Positions 16,555-26,058 of a stretch of 64,000 nt of DNA are shown here, piece by piece. The notes below the pieces were generated by a model. The model had not been told where the DNA came from. It worked only from the letters and a program-made list of their open reading frames with translations, and made no database searches. The DNA is from Limiplasma sp958448555. Lineage in GTDB: Bacteria; Bacillota; Clostridia; Christensenellales; Aristaeellaceae. Numbering within the stretch: the stretch's first letter is position 1; each line of letters begins with the position of its first letter. A program made the translations under genes and the position numbers. The DNA is taken from the NCBI GenBank assembly GCA_958448555.1, contig CAUDEL010000009.1, positions 1 to 64,000 on the forward strand, given 5' to 3'.

Positions 16555-17676
16555 TTAAAAAACATCCCAGCGCAGCAGTATACACTGCGCTCCCCCCGTC
16601 GGCCAACCCCAGAACCGCCACTGCGTCGCGCCGCTGTGCTGATTCGTCACCCGCGTCATCGCTGCGTTGATGCCGTCTATGGGCAGTTCCTCACCATAGC
16701 CAAGGAGCAGTACCCATATATCCCGCTCGCCGTCATATACGCGCTTATTGTAGCAGTACTGCGCCATCGCGTCCAGGTCGTCGAATGTCGCGCCAAATCC
16801 GGGAATTCCCGCGTGAAAGAAGTAACTGCCGCCCGAACCGTCCGCGATATCCGCGGTTTCCCAGACGGGATCCCAGGAAAGAGCACCCGCGCAACGGTCG
16901 CGGCCTGCGTTAAACAGCGTGTAAACGCCGATTTCCGGCGCGACCAGGTCGCCTGCAACATCCGCTGTGGAGACGTCCACAACATACCATTGCCCGCCTA
17001 GTTCCACCGTGTTCCACGCATGCAGAACCCCGGCGTTGTATCCATTTTGGAATCCCACCTCAAATCCCGCCATGCCCGCCAGCAGGTAGAAAGCGTCGGA
17101 ATAGCCCTGGCAGTTGGCCCAGCCATGGGTCAGCGCGAAGGCGGCGCTGACGCCGAGGGCGTCCTCGCTCGGCTCCTTTTCAAGCATCTCATTGAATGCC
17201 AGCCGGGCGCACAATTCGTCAAAGATCGCCCGCTCCAGTTCAAGCGAGGAGGAGTACCGCGCCTGTAAGCGCTCTACAATGGCTTCCGCCTCATCGAGTG
17301 CCGACCGTTCCTGATGCGAAAGCGCGCTTTCGTCGCCGGTTCTCCATGCGTCCAGCATCCTTACGCCTGCCCGGTATACCGGCGTGATTACAACCTTCAC
17401 GCTGTTCCTGTCATAGTCGATGGAGGCGTACAGGCGGCTCATCAGCGGCGCCATCTGCAAAAACTCCTGACGCAGATCATCTTCCGGCATGGTCAGCGCC
17501 TCTTGAACCGACAGCGTAAAGCGAATCTCCCCCGCCCTCTCCTGCGTGCAGTCGCGCAGGTAATCTGCCGCTTCCATCCATGTGTCAAAAGACGGCGCGC
17601 CCTCGCCCATGGCCGGCATGGCCGCAGCCAGCAGGCAGACCGTAAGTATCCAGAAAACAAGCCTGCGCCTGAACAT
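16555..17676 (-). CDS. exported transglutaminase-like protein
   Basis: A 373-residue protein with signal peptide MFRRRLVFWILTVCLLAAAMP. A transglutaminase-like (papain-fold) core is visible: GWANCQGYSDAFYLLA carries the Cys, HAWNTVELGGQWYVVD the His and Asp. Family members are proteases or cross-linking enzymes outside the membrane, and some are inactive structural relatives. The start follows AAGGAGGG. It is the first of two such proteins in the island. Confidence 0.82.
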   Translation of the reverse strand: MFRRRLVFWILTVCLLAAAMPAMGEGAPSFDTWMEAADYLRDCTQERAGEIRFTLSVQEALTMPEDDLRQEFLQMAPLMSRLYASIDYDRNSVKVVITPVYRAGVRMLDAWRTGDESALSHQERSALDEAEAIVERLQARYSSSLELERAIFDELCARLAFNEMLEKEPSEDALGVSAAFALTHGWANCQGYSDAFYLLAGMAGFEVGFQNGYNAGVLHAWNTVELGGQWYVVDVSTADVAGDLVAPEIGVYTLFNAGRDRCAGALSWDPVWETADIADGSGGSYFFHAGIPGFGATFDDLDAMAQYCYNKRVYDGERDIWVLLLGYGEELPIDGINAAMTRVTNQHSGATQWRFWGWPTGGAQCILLRWDVF

Positions 17677-17742
17677 CGGAATCCCTCCTTGTGCCGCGCG
17701 CCTTCCGCCGGATCGGAGAGAGGCGCGCGTTCAATCTTTACG

Positions 17743-18993
17743 TCATTGATTCACGGTAAAGCTGCCCAAAATCATGGCCGCATCTGCGTCCGAAACGTTC
17801 GTCAGCGTAATCGTATAGAACACGTTGTTGACGATGTAATAGTACTGCATCGTGGGATAAACCGCGTCATAGGTGCCCGTATAATACGTTCTTCCGGAAA
17901 ACTCCACCGGGCCCGCCATATCGTAATTGGTTATGCCCATGCTGGCATAGGCGGCGGCGTAGTCCGCCTCCAGCGTCGGGAGCGTATCCATGGTAATGCC
18001 CTGCGCGCTCTCCTGCGCCACGTTCATGTTGGCATCGAGATCCGCCGAGTAATACAACAGAATGCCCATCGACTGGGCATACTGCAGCTGCTGGCTGAGC
18101 CCGGCAGCGTCCACAGCCGCCTGACCGTAGGTCTGTATCAGCTGCTGAAGCGTGGCTTCGTTCAATTCCATCCAGCCCTGCGGAACCTGCAGGGTAAAGC
18201 CGTTTCCGGTTACGGTCTGCCCGCCCGCAGCAGCGGGGGGATTCACGGTCGAGGGCAAAGCCGCGCCGCCCTGACGCGCCATAAACAGCGTTATGCCGTC
18301 TACATCGACGCTGATCGTGCCGTCCGCCTGCATGACAAACGTCCAGGTGTATCCATCCTGCTCCGTCACGGTGGCGGTGGAGCCGTTCTGCACCCAGGTG
18401 CAGGCGAGCGATTCCTCGCCGTCCCAGATTGTGCCGCTTCCGCCGGCGTTGAAGGTCGCGGTCATCTGCACACCCATGGCCGCTGGGTCAATGGTCTGGC
18501 CATTTGCGGAAGCCTGCGTCAGCACCCACTGGCCCTCAAAACTGCCCGTGGCGGGAGCCGTGCCGCCCGTGGAGGGCAGCAGGCCGTCCGGCAGCAGCCC
18601 TCCGCCGGGCGCGTTCGTCGCCTGCGGCGCGGCTGCGGTCTGCGTAAAGTACATGGCCACGCCGTCCACCATGGCCAGCAGCGTGCCGTCCGACTGGAGC
18701 GTGAACGTCGAAACCTCTCCGGTGAGCTGGCTGGTGATCGTGACCGTGTTGCCGGCCTGCGTCCACGTCCCGTTCTCTTCCATAGGAGCACCGTTGATGG
18801 TTTGTCTGGCAAAAGCCGTACCGTCGGGGTTAAGGACAATCGTCATGCTGAAGCCATAGGCTTCCGGCGACATGACCACGCCGCTTGCGACTGTCTTCGT
18901 CATCGTCCATTCACCCGCCAAGCTCGCCGTCTGGGCGAATGCCGGCGCGGCGAGCAATAGCGCCGCCAACAGTACCGCCAATAATTTCTTCAT
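17743..18993 (-). CDS. exported protein with two lipocalin-like repeats
   Basis: A 416-residue protein. After the signal peptide (MKKLLAVLLAALLLAAPAFA) come two related units of about 90 residues: GEWTMTKTVASG...GTLLAMVDGVAMYF and GQWVLTQASANG...GTISVDVDGITLFM. They resemble lipocalin-like DUF beta-barrels. A Pro/Gly linker separates them. The C-terminal third starts FTLQVPQGWM and looks like a PsbP/DUF1795-type fold ending YYIVNNVFYTITLT. Probable cell-surface protein; function unknown. Confidence 0.75.
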   Translation of the reverse strand: MKKLLAVLLAALLLAAPAFAQTASLAGEWTMTKTVASGVVMSPEAYGFSMTIVLNPDGTAFARQTINGAPMEENGTWTQAGNTVTITSQLTGEVSTFTLQSDGTLLAMVDGVAMYFTQTAAAPQATNAPGGGLLPDGLLPSTGGTAPATGSFEGQWVLTQASANGQTIDPAAMGVQMTATFNAGGSGTIWDGEESLACTWVQNGSTATVTEQDGYTWTFVMQADGTISVDVDGITLFMARQGGAALPSTVNPPAAAGGQTVTGNGFTLQVPQGWMELNEATLQQLIQTYGQAAVDAAGLSQQLQYAQSMGILLYYSADLDANMNVAQESAQGITMDTLPTLEADYAAAYASMGITNYDMAGPVEFSGRTYYTGTYDAVYPTMQYYYIVNNVFYTITLTNVSDADAAMILGSFTVNQ

Positions 18994-19066
18994 GATATCC
19001 TCTCCTTTTTTCTCAATCTGATTTCAGAGCGCGCCCGCGCCCGAAATGCTTTTGTCATTCTCCCGC

Positions 19067-21259
19067 TCAGGCAAGCCCACGGATGCCGAGCGTCTGCGCA
19101 AGGTCGCAGTCGATCACATATACGCCGTCTCCGGAGAGATACTCCCGCCATTCGTCCGCCGTCAGGAAGCGGGCAAAGGCCATCGTTTCCTCCTCGGTCG
19201 CGTTATAAGGCAGCATGGTCGTCTCCAGCAGGTAGTACGTGCCGCTGTTTTCCCAGGTTTCCAGCGCCACCTGCGCGTGTCCCGGGGTGATGATGATCAT
19301 GGCGTGCATCTGCGCCGACTGCAGGGCGGACGCCATCAGAAGCGCGGTTTCAATGCAGATGCCCGACCGGCTCTGGATCACCGCATCGGGGGTCAGCACG
19401 CGCTGTGAGCCGCCAAAGGAATACGGTCCCATGTTATAGCGCACGCCAATATCGCTGATCGCACCTTGTATGGCCATGGCCTGCAGTACGGTGGTAGATG
19501 GCTCGTCGGTACCGTCCGGATAGGCGAGCTGATAGCCGGGCAGGGAACTGTAACCCGCGCCAGCGTTGGTTTCCAGCCAGTAGATGGCCTCGCGCCGCAG
19601 CGCCAAAACCTCCTCCGCGTCGGGCCGGAGCCACGCCAGCAGGTTGTACGGTTCGATCACGCCGAACTCGCTGTTCAGCATCGTAAAATCGTATATGCTG
19701 TGCAACGTGATCGTTTTGCTCTCCGCGACCAGCAGTTCGCCGGTATCCATTTGGGTCACGCGCAGCGTGATCTGCGTCTCGCGTCCGCTTCCCAGGCTGG
19801 TCAGGCCGCTCATGGCCGGGGGCTTGATCATCAGATAGGTGATCTCCGGCCCCACGTTCACCGTCCGCTGGTATTTTTGCGAAAAGCCCTCGATCTCCAC
19901 CTCGACCAGCAGCCGGGTTTTCCCCGCATCCGTGCTCAGCGCCAGGTTCACCGCCGAATCCATGGAGGGATACAGGTTAGGATAGATTTCTTCGGCCATC
20001 GAGTAATCCACCCATATCTGCTGCTCGCCGGTATCATCCTCCAGCGTCAGCATGTTGGCCAGGTTGACAAACTGCTGCTCTATGACGGCGTACATCAGTA
20101 TTTCATAGCGCAGCATCAGGTAAGGCTGGCGCATAAGAAGCTGCGTTGCGGAAAAATCCATCAGCGCGTCGTCCAGCAGCGCCGCCTTGTAATCAGCATA
20201 CAGCTTTTCCTGGAAGGCGTCGATCTGACGGATATACAAGGGCCATGTCTGCGTCATGGCCGGCGGGCATGCCAGAGCCTGATAATTCTCCTTGACATCG
20301 CCCATGGCGATATACATGGCGTTGAGGGAATCGGCTTCCGAGGCGTACATTCCCTGCGCGGCCTTTTGCTGATACGCCCCGAGCGGGTCGCTGGAATCGT
20401 AGTACCCGATATAAAAGGCCAGCAGGCTTTCCGCGATGCGGCAGGCCTCCAGCGCGTTCTCATACTGAAAGGCGCCTTCTCCGCCAGAAACCATTCCCTT
20501 CATGCCCTCCAGTGCGCTCCGGCAGGCGGAAACCTTTTCCAGCTTCTCCCTGCACAGCGCCGCGTACGCCTGCATTTCGGCGGCGTAAGCCGTATCGGCA
20601 TTGTTCACGGACGCCTGATAACTCCGGGCAAACGCTGCCGTGGCCTGCGCGATCTCCATGCAGTCCTGATAAAGCGCCGCCATCCATTCGGAAAGTGCTC
20701 CGCCCTCCGGTACTTTTTCCTGAGCGCCCTCCGCAACGGGCGAAAACGTTTGCGAGGCCAGCACCAGCCCGGACAGCACCGCGTCGGCCTCCGCCGGGAT
20801 ATATGCCGCGCCGTAAAGTATGCTGTAGCCCTCCCGCTGTTCCCACAGATAAGCGCCCTCTATGATCTGGCCGCTTTGCGCGTCGGTATAGGCATACATC
20901 ATGGCGTCCATGGGGATGCCCCGCATATCCATAGGCTGGCTCTGCGTGCCGGGATCGTACACCATGCTCCCGCCCATGGCGGCGCGCAGCGCTTCGCCCG
21001 TCTGGGCAAAGAAGTCCTCTTTGTTCACATCGCCCTCCTCCGCCCATGTCAGGCGGAAATTAGAGGCGGTTTCCCCGGGATAGACCCATATATAGCCATC
21101 CCTTTCCGTAACGCTGTAGCCAGCGTCCACCTGAAAAGAGAGCCTCAGCGCTTCGCTTGTATAGGTGGTATACGCCTGTTCCGCCGCCGCCGGAAATGCG
21201 GACAGCAGCATAACCGCCGCAAAAAGAGCAGCCATTCTCCTGCAGTGCTTGCGTTTCAT
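19067..21259 (-). CDS. large exported protein with C-terminal transglutaminase-like domain
   Basis: A 730-residue protein with signal peptide (MAALFAAVMLLSAFPAAA), an N-terminal beta domain (SEALRLSFQVDAGYSVTERD), a helical middle part and a C-terminal transglutaminase-like core: SRSGICIETALLMASAL (Cys), GHAQVALETW (His), YYLLETT (Asp/Glu position). It is the promoter-proximal gene of the island and has a strong predicted promoter upstream. It could process or modify envelope proteins, by inference only. Confidence 0.8.
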   Translation of the reverse strand: MKRKHCRRMAALFAAVMLLSAFPAAAEQAYTTYTSEALRLSFQVDAGYSVTERDGYIWVYPGETASNFRLTWAEEGDVNKEDFFAQTGEALRAAMGGSMVYDPGTQSQPMDMRGIPMDAMMYAYTDAQSGQIIEGAYLWEQREGYSILYGAAYIPAEADAVLSGLVLASQTFSPVAEGAQEKVPEGGALSEWMAALYQDCMEIAQATAAFARSYQASVNNADTAYAAEMQAYAALCREKLEKVSACRSALEGMKGMVSGGEGAFQYENALEACRIAESLLAFYIGYYDSSDPLGAYQQKAAQGMYASEADSLNAMYIAMGDVKENYQALACPPAMTQTWPLYIRQIDAFQEKLYADYKAALLDDALMDFSATQLLMRQPYLMLRYEILMYAVIEQQFVNLANMLTLEDDTGEQQIWVDYSMAEEIYPNLYPSMDSAVNLALSTDAGKTRLLVEVEIEGFSQKYQRTVNVGPEITYLMIKPPAMSGLTSLGSGRETQITLRVTQMDTGELLVAESKTITLHSIYDFTMLNSEFGVIEPYNLLAWLRPDAEEVLALRREAIYWLETNAGAGYSSLPGYQLAYPDGTDEPSTTVLQAMAIQGAISDIGVRYNMGPYSFGGSQRVLTPDAVIQSRSGICIETALLMASALQSAQMHAMIIITPGHAQVALETWENSGTYYLLETTMLPYNATEEETMAFARFLTADEWREYLSGDGVYVIDCDLAQTLGIRGLA

Positions 21260-21306
21260 CCACGCACGCTCCTCTCTAAAACATAAGCTTACTTATATTA
21301 TATTAT

Positions 21307-21335
21307 ATTATATTTCAGCGATGCATGGCAGTAAA
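21307..21335 (-). promoter_or_regulatory. promoter of the exported-protein island
   Basis: Read on the minus strand, TTTACT (21330-21335) and TATAAT (21307-21312) have a 17-bp spacer. Tandem TATAT repeats follow, giving further TATAAT hexamers at 5-bp steps down to about 21295. Confidence 0.65.
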
Positions 21336-21339
21336 TATT

Positions 21340-21729
21340 GTTGACGTATTTGTCAATGACAAGTACAAGCAGCGTACTTTGAGCCCGCAAACAAATATGT
21401 ATGATACAAAAAATACATGTCGCGCAGGGATGCTGAAAAACGGAAAAGAAAAAGGTGTTGTTTGTCACGCTCTGCATAATGGTTGCGGAGATAGTTTTGC
21501 CGGTACACGGCACACTCTCCGTAAGCGTCAAATAAACCGCCGTGAGATGTAGCAAGGCATTTCGAGGTAAGGTAGGAAATCTTAGGAAATCTCAGGAGCA
21601 CCGAAAAAGGCTTCTCAGCGTTTGTCACGAGGCAATTCCTTTCTGGCATGACCATCTATGCCGCCATATACAAGAAATGAGGCCGGATTGCTCCGGCCCC
21701 AATGTGCGTTTCTACATTATATATGTTCG
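21340..21729. other. AT-rich spacer, no gene seen
   Basis: About 390 bp without a supported gene. It contains a short direct repeat (CTTAGGAAATCT and CTCAGGA-like, near 21580-21600) and a GGCCGGA/TCCGGCC stem-loop at 21681-21698, which may terminate the minus-strand endolysin gene. It may mark the left edge of the prophage remnant, but no attachment duplicate was found. Confidence 0.5.
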
Positions 21730-22830
21730 TCAGACGACCTGCGAATACTTCCCGGACACCCACCCCACCTGAGCATTGACCACGATGGCGTGCCAGCCGT
21801 TCTCCGCAGTGGCGATCCATTCGAAGGTCGCACCATCCTTCACGGAGGTGATGCGGCTGTACTTGGTGTCATTGCCCACGCGGATGTTGACAGAGCCGCT
21901 GGCGCAGACGATGCGCACCTGCTTCGTGGCAGGAGTCTGCACCTCCGGTTTCTCAGTTTCGGGCTGTTCTTTGCCGTCATCATCGTCAGCCACAGCGTCC
22001 ATCAGCGCCGTATGGGTCTCGCTGCCGTAGATGCCGTCCTGCTTGATTCCAACCTTCTTCTGGAACTTCTTGAGGGCCTTTTCAGTTTCAGAACCGAACT
22101 CGCCGTCAGCACCATACTTGGGCAGACTGTATTCCAGCTGCAGGAGGAATTCCTGCATAGCCTTTACATCCGTACCCTTGCTGCCATTCTTCAGAGTACG
22201 GGTGCCCAGAGTGTACACGGTTTCTGCGGTATCTGGCTTGACATAAGAGCCGCCTGTGAATACAGCATCGCCATAATCCACGAAGGGCAGTTGAAACCAG
22301 TGTGTCCACTTGCGGGAGGACACCTTGGTCTTCACACAGCCATACGAAAAACCGCGCTCCTCGACAGCGCAGCCGTCACCGACATACACACCGACATGAC
22401 CGTCGGAGCGAAGTGCAACGCCTGGAATCTCCGGCAGCGTATCAATCGTTCCCCAGGCACAGCCCTTGCTCTTTGCATAGGTGAACATGCCGTTGGCGGA
22501 CTTATCAGGACAGCCGTTGCCGCCATACTTGCTGGAGAAGGTCTTGTCGGTGCCGATGGCTTCCCTGACGCCCACGCCGCCGCTGGTCCAGTTGTAGCCC
22601 TTGATGAGGCCAACGCAGTCAGCGCAGACCTTCTTATTCGCAATGTCCTGCTTATAGCGGGCAGTGCGGGAGTCCTTGTAATGGGACGGATACTGCTTGG
22701 CCTTTCGGCTTCGCAGGGATTCGGAACACTTGTAGACAACCGTGCCGTACCAATAGGGCTGGCCCAGCATGGATAGACAGAATGCAACGAAGTGTTCACT
22801 GGTGTACGGAGTATTGATTCTTTCGCTCAT
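21730..22830 (-). CDS. phage endolysin: cysteine peptidase, PG-binding and SH3 domains
   Basis: A 366-residue cell-wall hydrolase. The N-terminal NlpC/P60-like domain has ADCVGLI (Cys72) and GHVGVYVGDG (His145). A peptidoglycan-binding repeat follows at about 190-250 (GSKGTDVKAMQEFLL...DGEFGSETEKALKKFQ), then an acidic linker and a C-terminal SH3-like domain (GSVNIRVGN). The start at 22830 is chosen because GGAGGAAATC lies directly before it. No signal peptide is present, as expected for holin-dependent release; the holin is next. Confidence 0.9.
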   Translation of the reverse strand: MSERINTPYTSEHFVAFCLSMLGQPYWYGTVVYKCSESLRSRKAKQYPSHYKDSRTARYKQDIANKKVCADCVGLIKGYNWTSGGVGVREAIGTDKTFSSKYGGNGCPDKSANGMFTYAKSKGCAWGTIDTLPEIPGVALRSDGHVGVYVGDGCAVEERGFSYGCVKTKVSSRKWTHWFQLPFVDYGDAVFTGGSYVKPDTAETVYTLGTRTLKNGSKGTDVKAMQEFLLQLEYSLPKYGADGEFGSETEKALKKFQKKVGIKQDGIYGSETHTALMDAVADDDDGKEQPETEKPEVQTPATKQVRIVCASGSVNIRVGNDTKYSRITSVKDGATFEWIATAENGWHAIVVNAQVGWVSGKYSQVV

Positions 22831-22857
22831 GATTTCCTCCAATCAAAAGAGCGGCGG

Positions 22858-23304
22858 TTATGCGCCGCCGCCCTGGTCGGTCGTGGTATCGTCAATTCGA
22901 TTGTGAAGCTGAGCAAGAATGCTCTTCATCTTTTCCGGGATAGGCAGTCCAAGGTGAGCCGCATTCTCCAGCAGGGATACACCCTCATTGGACAGGTAGA
23001 AGCACACCACGGCGCCGCGCAGAGCATTGCCGGTTCCTACCACATGAAGATCAACGATGTGGGCAACACCCACCAGCATGATAATGAGCACCTTCTTGCA
23101 GATACCCTTAAAGCCCACGCTGGAGGACAGCTTCTTGTCTGCCACAGCGCACATGAGGCCGGTCACATAGTCAACGGCCATAAAGATCAGAAGTGCAGTC
23201 AGCAAACCGTCCATACCTCCCAGAAAATAGCCGAGCCAGCCGCCGACCGCAGCAATGGCCATCTGCAGCTTGGCCCAAATGATGTCGATAGAGAAATCCC
23301 TCAT
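22858..23304 (-). CDS. phage holin (Bhl/TcdE-type)
   Basis: A 148-residue membrane protein with hydrophobic stretches at about 15-50 and 70-92. FMAVDYVTGLMCAVADKKLSSSVGFKGICKK is the typical segment of the toxin-secretion/phage-lysis holin family. The start at 23304 follows TGAGGAGGA. It forms the lysis cassette with the downstream endolysin. Confidence 0.9.
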   Translation of the reverse strand: MRDFSIDIIWAKLQMAIAAVGGWLGYFLGGMDGLLTALLIFMAVDYVTGLMCAVADKKLSSSVGFKGICKKVLIIMLVGVAHIVDLHVVGTGNALRGAVVCFYLSNEGVSLLENAAHLGLPIPEKMKSILAQLHNRIDDTTTDQGGGA

Positions 23305-23356
23305 AGTCAAATCCTCCTCAGAATTGATATAGCAAAAGCCGCCCATGTGAGCGGCC

Positions 23357-24076
23357 TTACGCTTCTTCGGTCTGGCCTTCATCGTTCATCAGGCCATCAT
23401 TGTCATCGCCGGACGCATCCTGTGCAGTCCACAACGCCGGTACAGCGGGCGGTTCCCAGCCGGTCTGCGAGGTATGAGCCTGCTGACAGGTGTACATCGT
23501 GCCGTTTTCGTCCGGATAAGCGACTTCATCGCCAACGATGTAGTCAATGCCCGCAGCCCATACGCGAACGGCATCTTCGGAGATGATCTCCACCTTGCGC
23601 CAGAGCGCAGGCACCAGATCAGGCGTCCAGGTACCTTGCGTGGTGTGATCCTGCAGGCAGCGCCAGAGGAACTCACCAAAGGTATACACATCGCCAACCT
23701 TCACATCCAGACCCGGCTGCCAGAGTCTGCCCTCCAGAGCAGGCTGGATACGGAGCAGTTCGCTGTCCGTCACGCGCCCGTCTGCCACAGCCAGCCGCAG
23801 AAGCAGGCCGATGGCATTGGGCAGCGCCTCTTCCGCACTCACAGAAACGAAGCGATCCAGCGGAAGGGACTGTACAATCAGGTCATGCGTCAGTTCCATG
23901 CCCTCGGTGATCGCAACCGAGTCGTCAAAGACATAGACCTGTTCTGCCGTCACGCCCGTCAGCTGGAAGCTCTCGCCGCTCAGATCGTAGTGGGTGGCAT
24001 CCTTGCGCTTGGCAATAACAAAGGACGAGAAGATCACCATACGGATCTGCCCGCCCAGCGGGATGGCAATATTCAC
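23357..24076 (-). CDS. phage tail-associated protein with carbohydrate-binding repeats
   Basis: A 239-residue protein with GTG start after AAGGAGG. The C-terminal half has two CBM5/12-like modules: YTFGEFLWRCLQDHTTQGTW...PALWRKV and YIVGDEVAYP...YTCQQAHTSQTGW...PALWTAQ. Similar proteins sit between the tail fibre and holin of Siphovirus-type prophages and may help host attachment. Confidence 0.75.
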   Translation of the reverse strand: MNIAIPLGGQIRMVIFSSFVIAKRKDATHYDLSGESFQLTGVTAEQVYVFDDSVAITEGMELTHDLIVQSLPLDRFVSVSAEEALPNAIGLLLRLAVADGRVTDSELLRIQPALEGRLWQPGLDVKVGDVYTFGEFLWRCLQDHTTQGTWTPDLVPALWRKVEIISEDAVRVWAAGIDYIVGDEVAYPDENGTMYTCQQAHTSQTGWEPPAVPALWTAQDASGDDNDGLMNDEGQTEEA

Positions 24077-24091
24077 TTAAAATCCTCCTTC

Positions 24092-26058
24092 TTAGCCGAC
24101 AGCCGTGCTGCCGCTGAATACACATTCGATATAGGGTTCGTAATTGGTGTCCGTACCGCTCATGCGCATGTACGCATTGGAGTAGGTGGACGAACCGAAG
24201 TTGTATGGGATTTCATACAGGCACAGACCGCCGTAGTAGCCGTCTGCCAACCCCTGCACTGCATCCACCGGAATGGAGAACGTAACCTGCTTGTCTCGAC
24301 CGATGGTGCCGATTGCACCGAAGTTTTTGGAAATACTCGGCGTACCGCTGGCGGAAGTGTTGCTGATCGCACACAGGTAGACGCTCTTCGCTGCGCTGGA
24401 GCCAGAGCCGGTCTTGCGGTGAAGCGTAAGCGTCGCGCTCTTGACTGTACACCCCGACAGCAGATTCTGCGCGTTGCTGAACCACATGCAGCCTCTGTTC
24501 CAGTTCAGGGACGAGTTGTAGCCGCTGTCGTAGTACACGCCCTGAATGACATCCAGCGTATCGGTTCGCCAGCTGCCGCGCCACGATTTGGTAGTGGTTG
24601 CGTACAGAATGCCGGTTTCATCAGGCGTGACGGTCGGAATGGCTGTGTCGTAATCGGTTGTGACGCTGTTTGCATACAGAAGCCCGTTTTCACCCGTGCC
24701 TCTGCTGCCCGCAGGAACCGTGCCGCTGGCAATAATAAGGCTGGCGTAGGAAACCATCGCCCAGCTGCAGGAGCCGCAGCAGTCCTTCACATTGCCTTGT
24801 GCCAGATAGCATTCCAATCCCTGCAAAGCATTGTACAGACCGCAGTTGTACAGGAAAACATGAGAGGAGCGGGCATATACGGAGTCGTATGTGATGGCGT
24901 TGGCGTCGAGCGTACAGCCGCTGAACTCCACGAAGTGGCACTTGGTAACCTCGCAAAGATACGGCTGGCGGTTGCTTCCGTTTAGCGTTCTGCTTTCACG
25001 AAGGTATAGATTCTGGAAGCAGACATGGGCAAAGCAGCCATGAACCTTGATGTAGCTGTTGAGGATACTGTTTTCGCCGTAGCCGTAGATCGTCAGCTTG
25101 CCCGGGTCGGAGATGCCGCGGATTACAACGCCGGAGGGTTCGTAAGTTTCCCAGCCCCACGGCAGATAGATGGTCACGTCATTGGGCAGGAATCTGTTGT
25201 TCAGCGTCTGAACAGCCTCGCTCAGCGAACGGAAGTCCGTTTCTGTGGGCGTCTCAATGGATGGTTCTACCCACAGCCGGGAAGAACCGGCATAGGACTG
25301 TGCTACGGAGTCAGAGATAACCTCATCCGCATAAAGCTGTTTGAAACCGACGTTGCCGTTGGCGCTCATTTCCATGAGTACGTTTTCATTGTCGCCGGGA
25401 TCGAGCAGCTGAAGCAGAAAGTTCTCCGTTGTAATTGCCACGTTGTTGGGGCCAATGGTGATGCCGCTGGCCTTGACCTCCTGCGCACCTGCCGCCACCC
25501 ATGTGCTTCCCGTATATCGTTTGAGCAGGTTCGGGCTTACCGAGGTGTCCAGCCAGAGCATGTTGGTGTACAGAGTTGTGGGCGCAGTCGAACCACGGTA
25601 GACCTTCTCGGAATTGTAAGTGGACGTGGAAACCTTGAGTGCAATGCTGCTGGCATTCTGGGTGATACGGCTTTCAGCGTTGCTCATACGGCTGGAAAGA
25701 CCATAAATGTCCTCGGGCGCAGCACTCCAGTCTGTCCATGTTTCTGATGTTTCGACTTTGAAATTGCGGAACTCGACTGTACCGGTGCAACCCTTCTGCG
25801 AGGCAGTACCGATATACGCATAAGCAACGCTGATCGGATTATAGCCGGAGAAGTTATATACGCCGTAGGTCATATGCACCCAGTCGCTGTCGGTGGCAGC
25901 AAAGTTTGCATCGCTTGTGCGCAGATAAAAGCCGCGTCCGGTGGTGGAAACAGTCGTGCCATCCGCCCCGTAGAGGTTGTAGTAAATCCAGAAACCGGAA
26001 TACACACCTGCAGTCGAGGCGGCGGAGGCGTCAATGTTGGTACCATCCGCAGCAGATT
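24092..26058 (-). pseudogene. phage tail fibre/tail endopeptidase-type protein, 5' truncated
   Basis: About 650 residues of the C-terminal part of a prophage tail protein. It contains the coiled segment MSNAESRITQNASSIALKVS typical of Firmicutes tail proteins, then ITIGPNNVAITTENFLL, and a right-handed beta-helix-like region (VTIYLPWGWETYEPSGVVI onward). Reading upstream, it changes abruptly into the antisense of an unrelated ATPase near 26058, so its N-terminal part is missing. The exact junction is approximate. Confidence 0.8.

Noticed and set aside
14009..21286. Many long plus-strand frames opposite the exported-protein island
   Set aside because: They are antisense shadows of GC-rich genes; translations are rich in Arg, His and Pro, lack start signals, and the minus-strand genes have signal peptides and ribosome sites.
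25874..26045. N-terminal extension of the plus-strand ATPase frame
   Set aside because: This part is the antisense of the phage tail gene and carries no ATPase motif; the ATPase homology starts near 26046.
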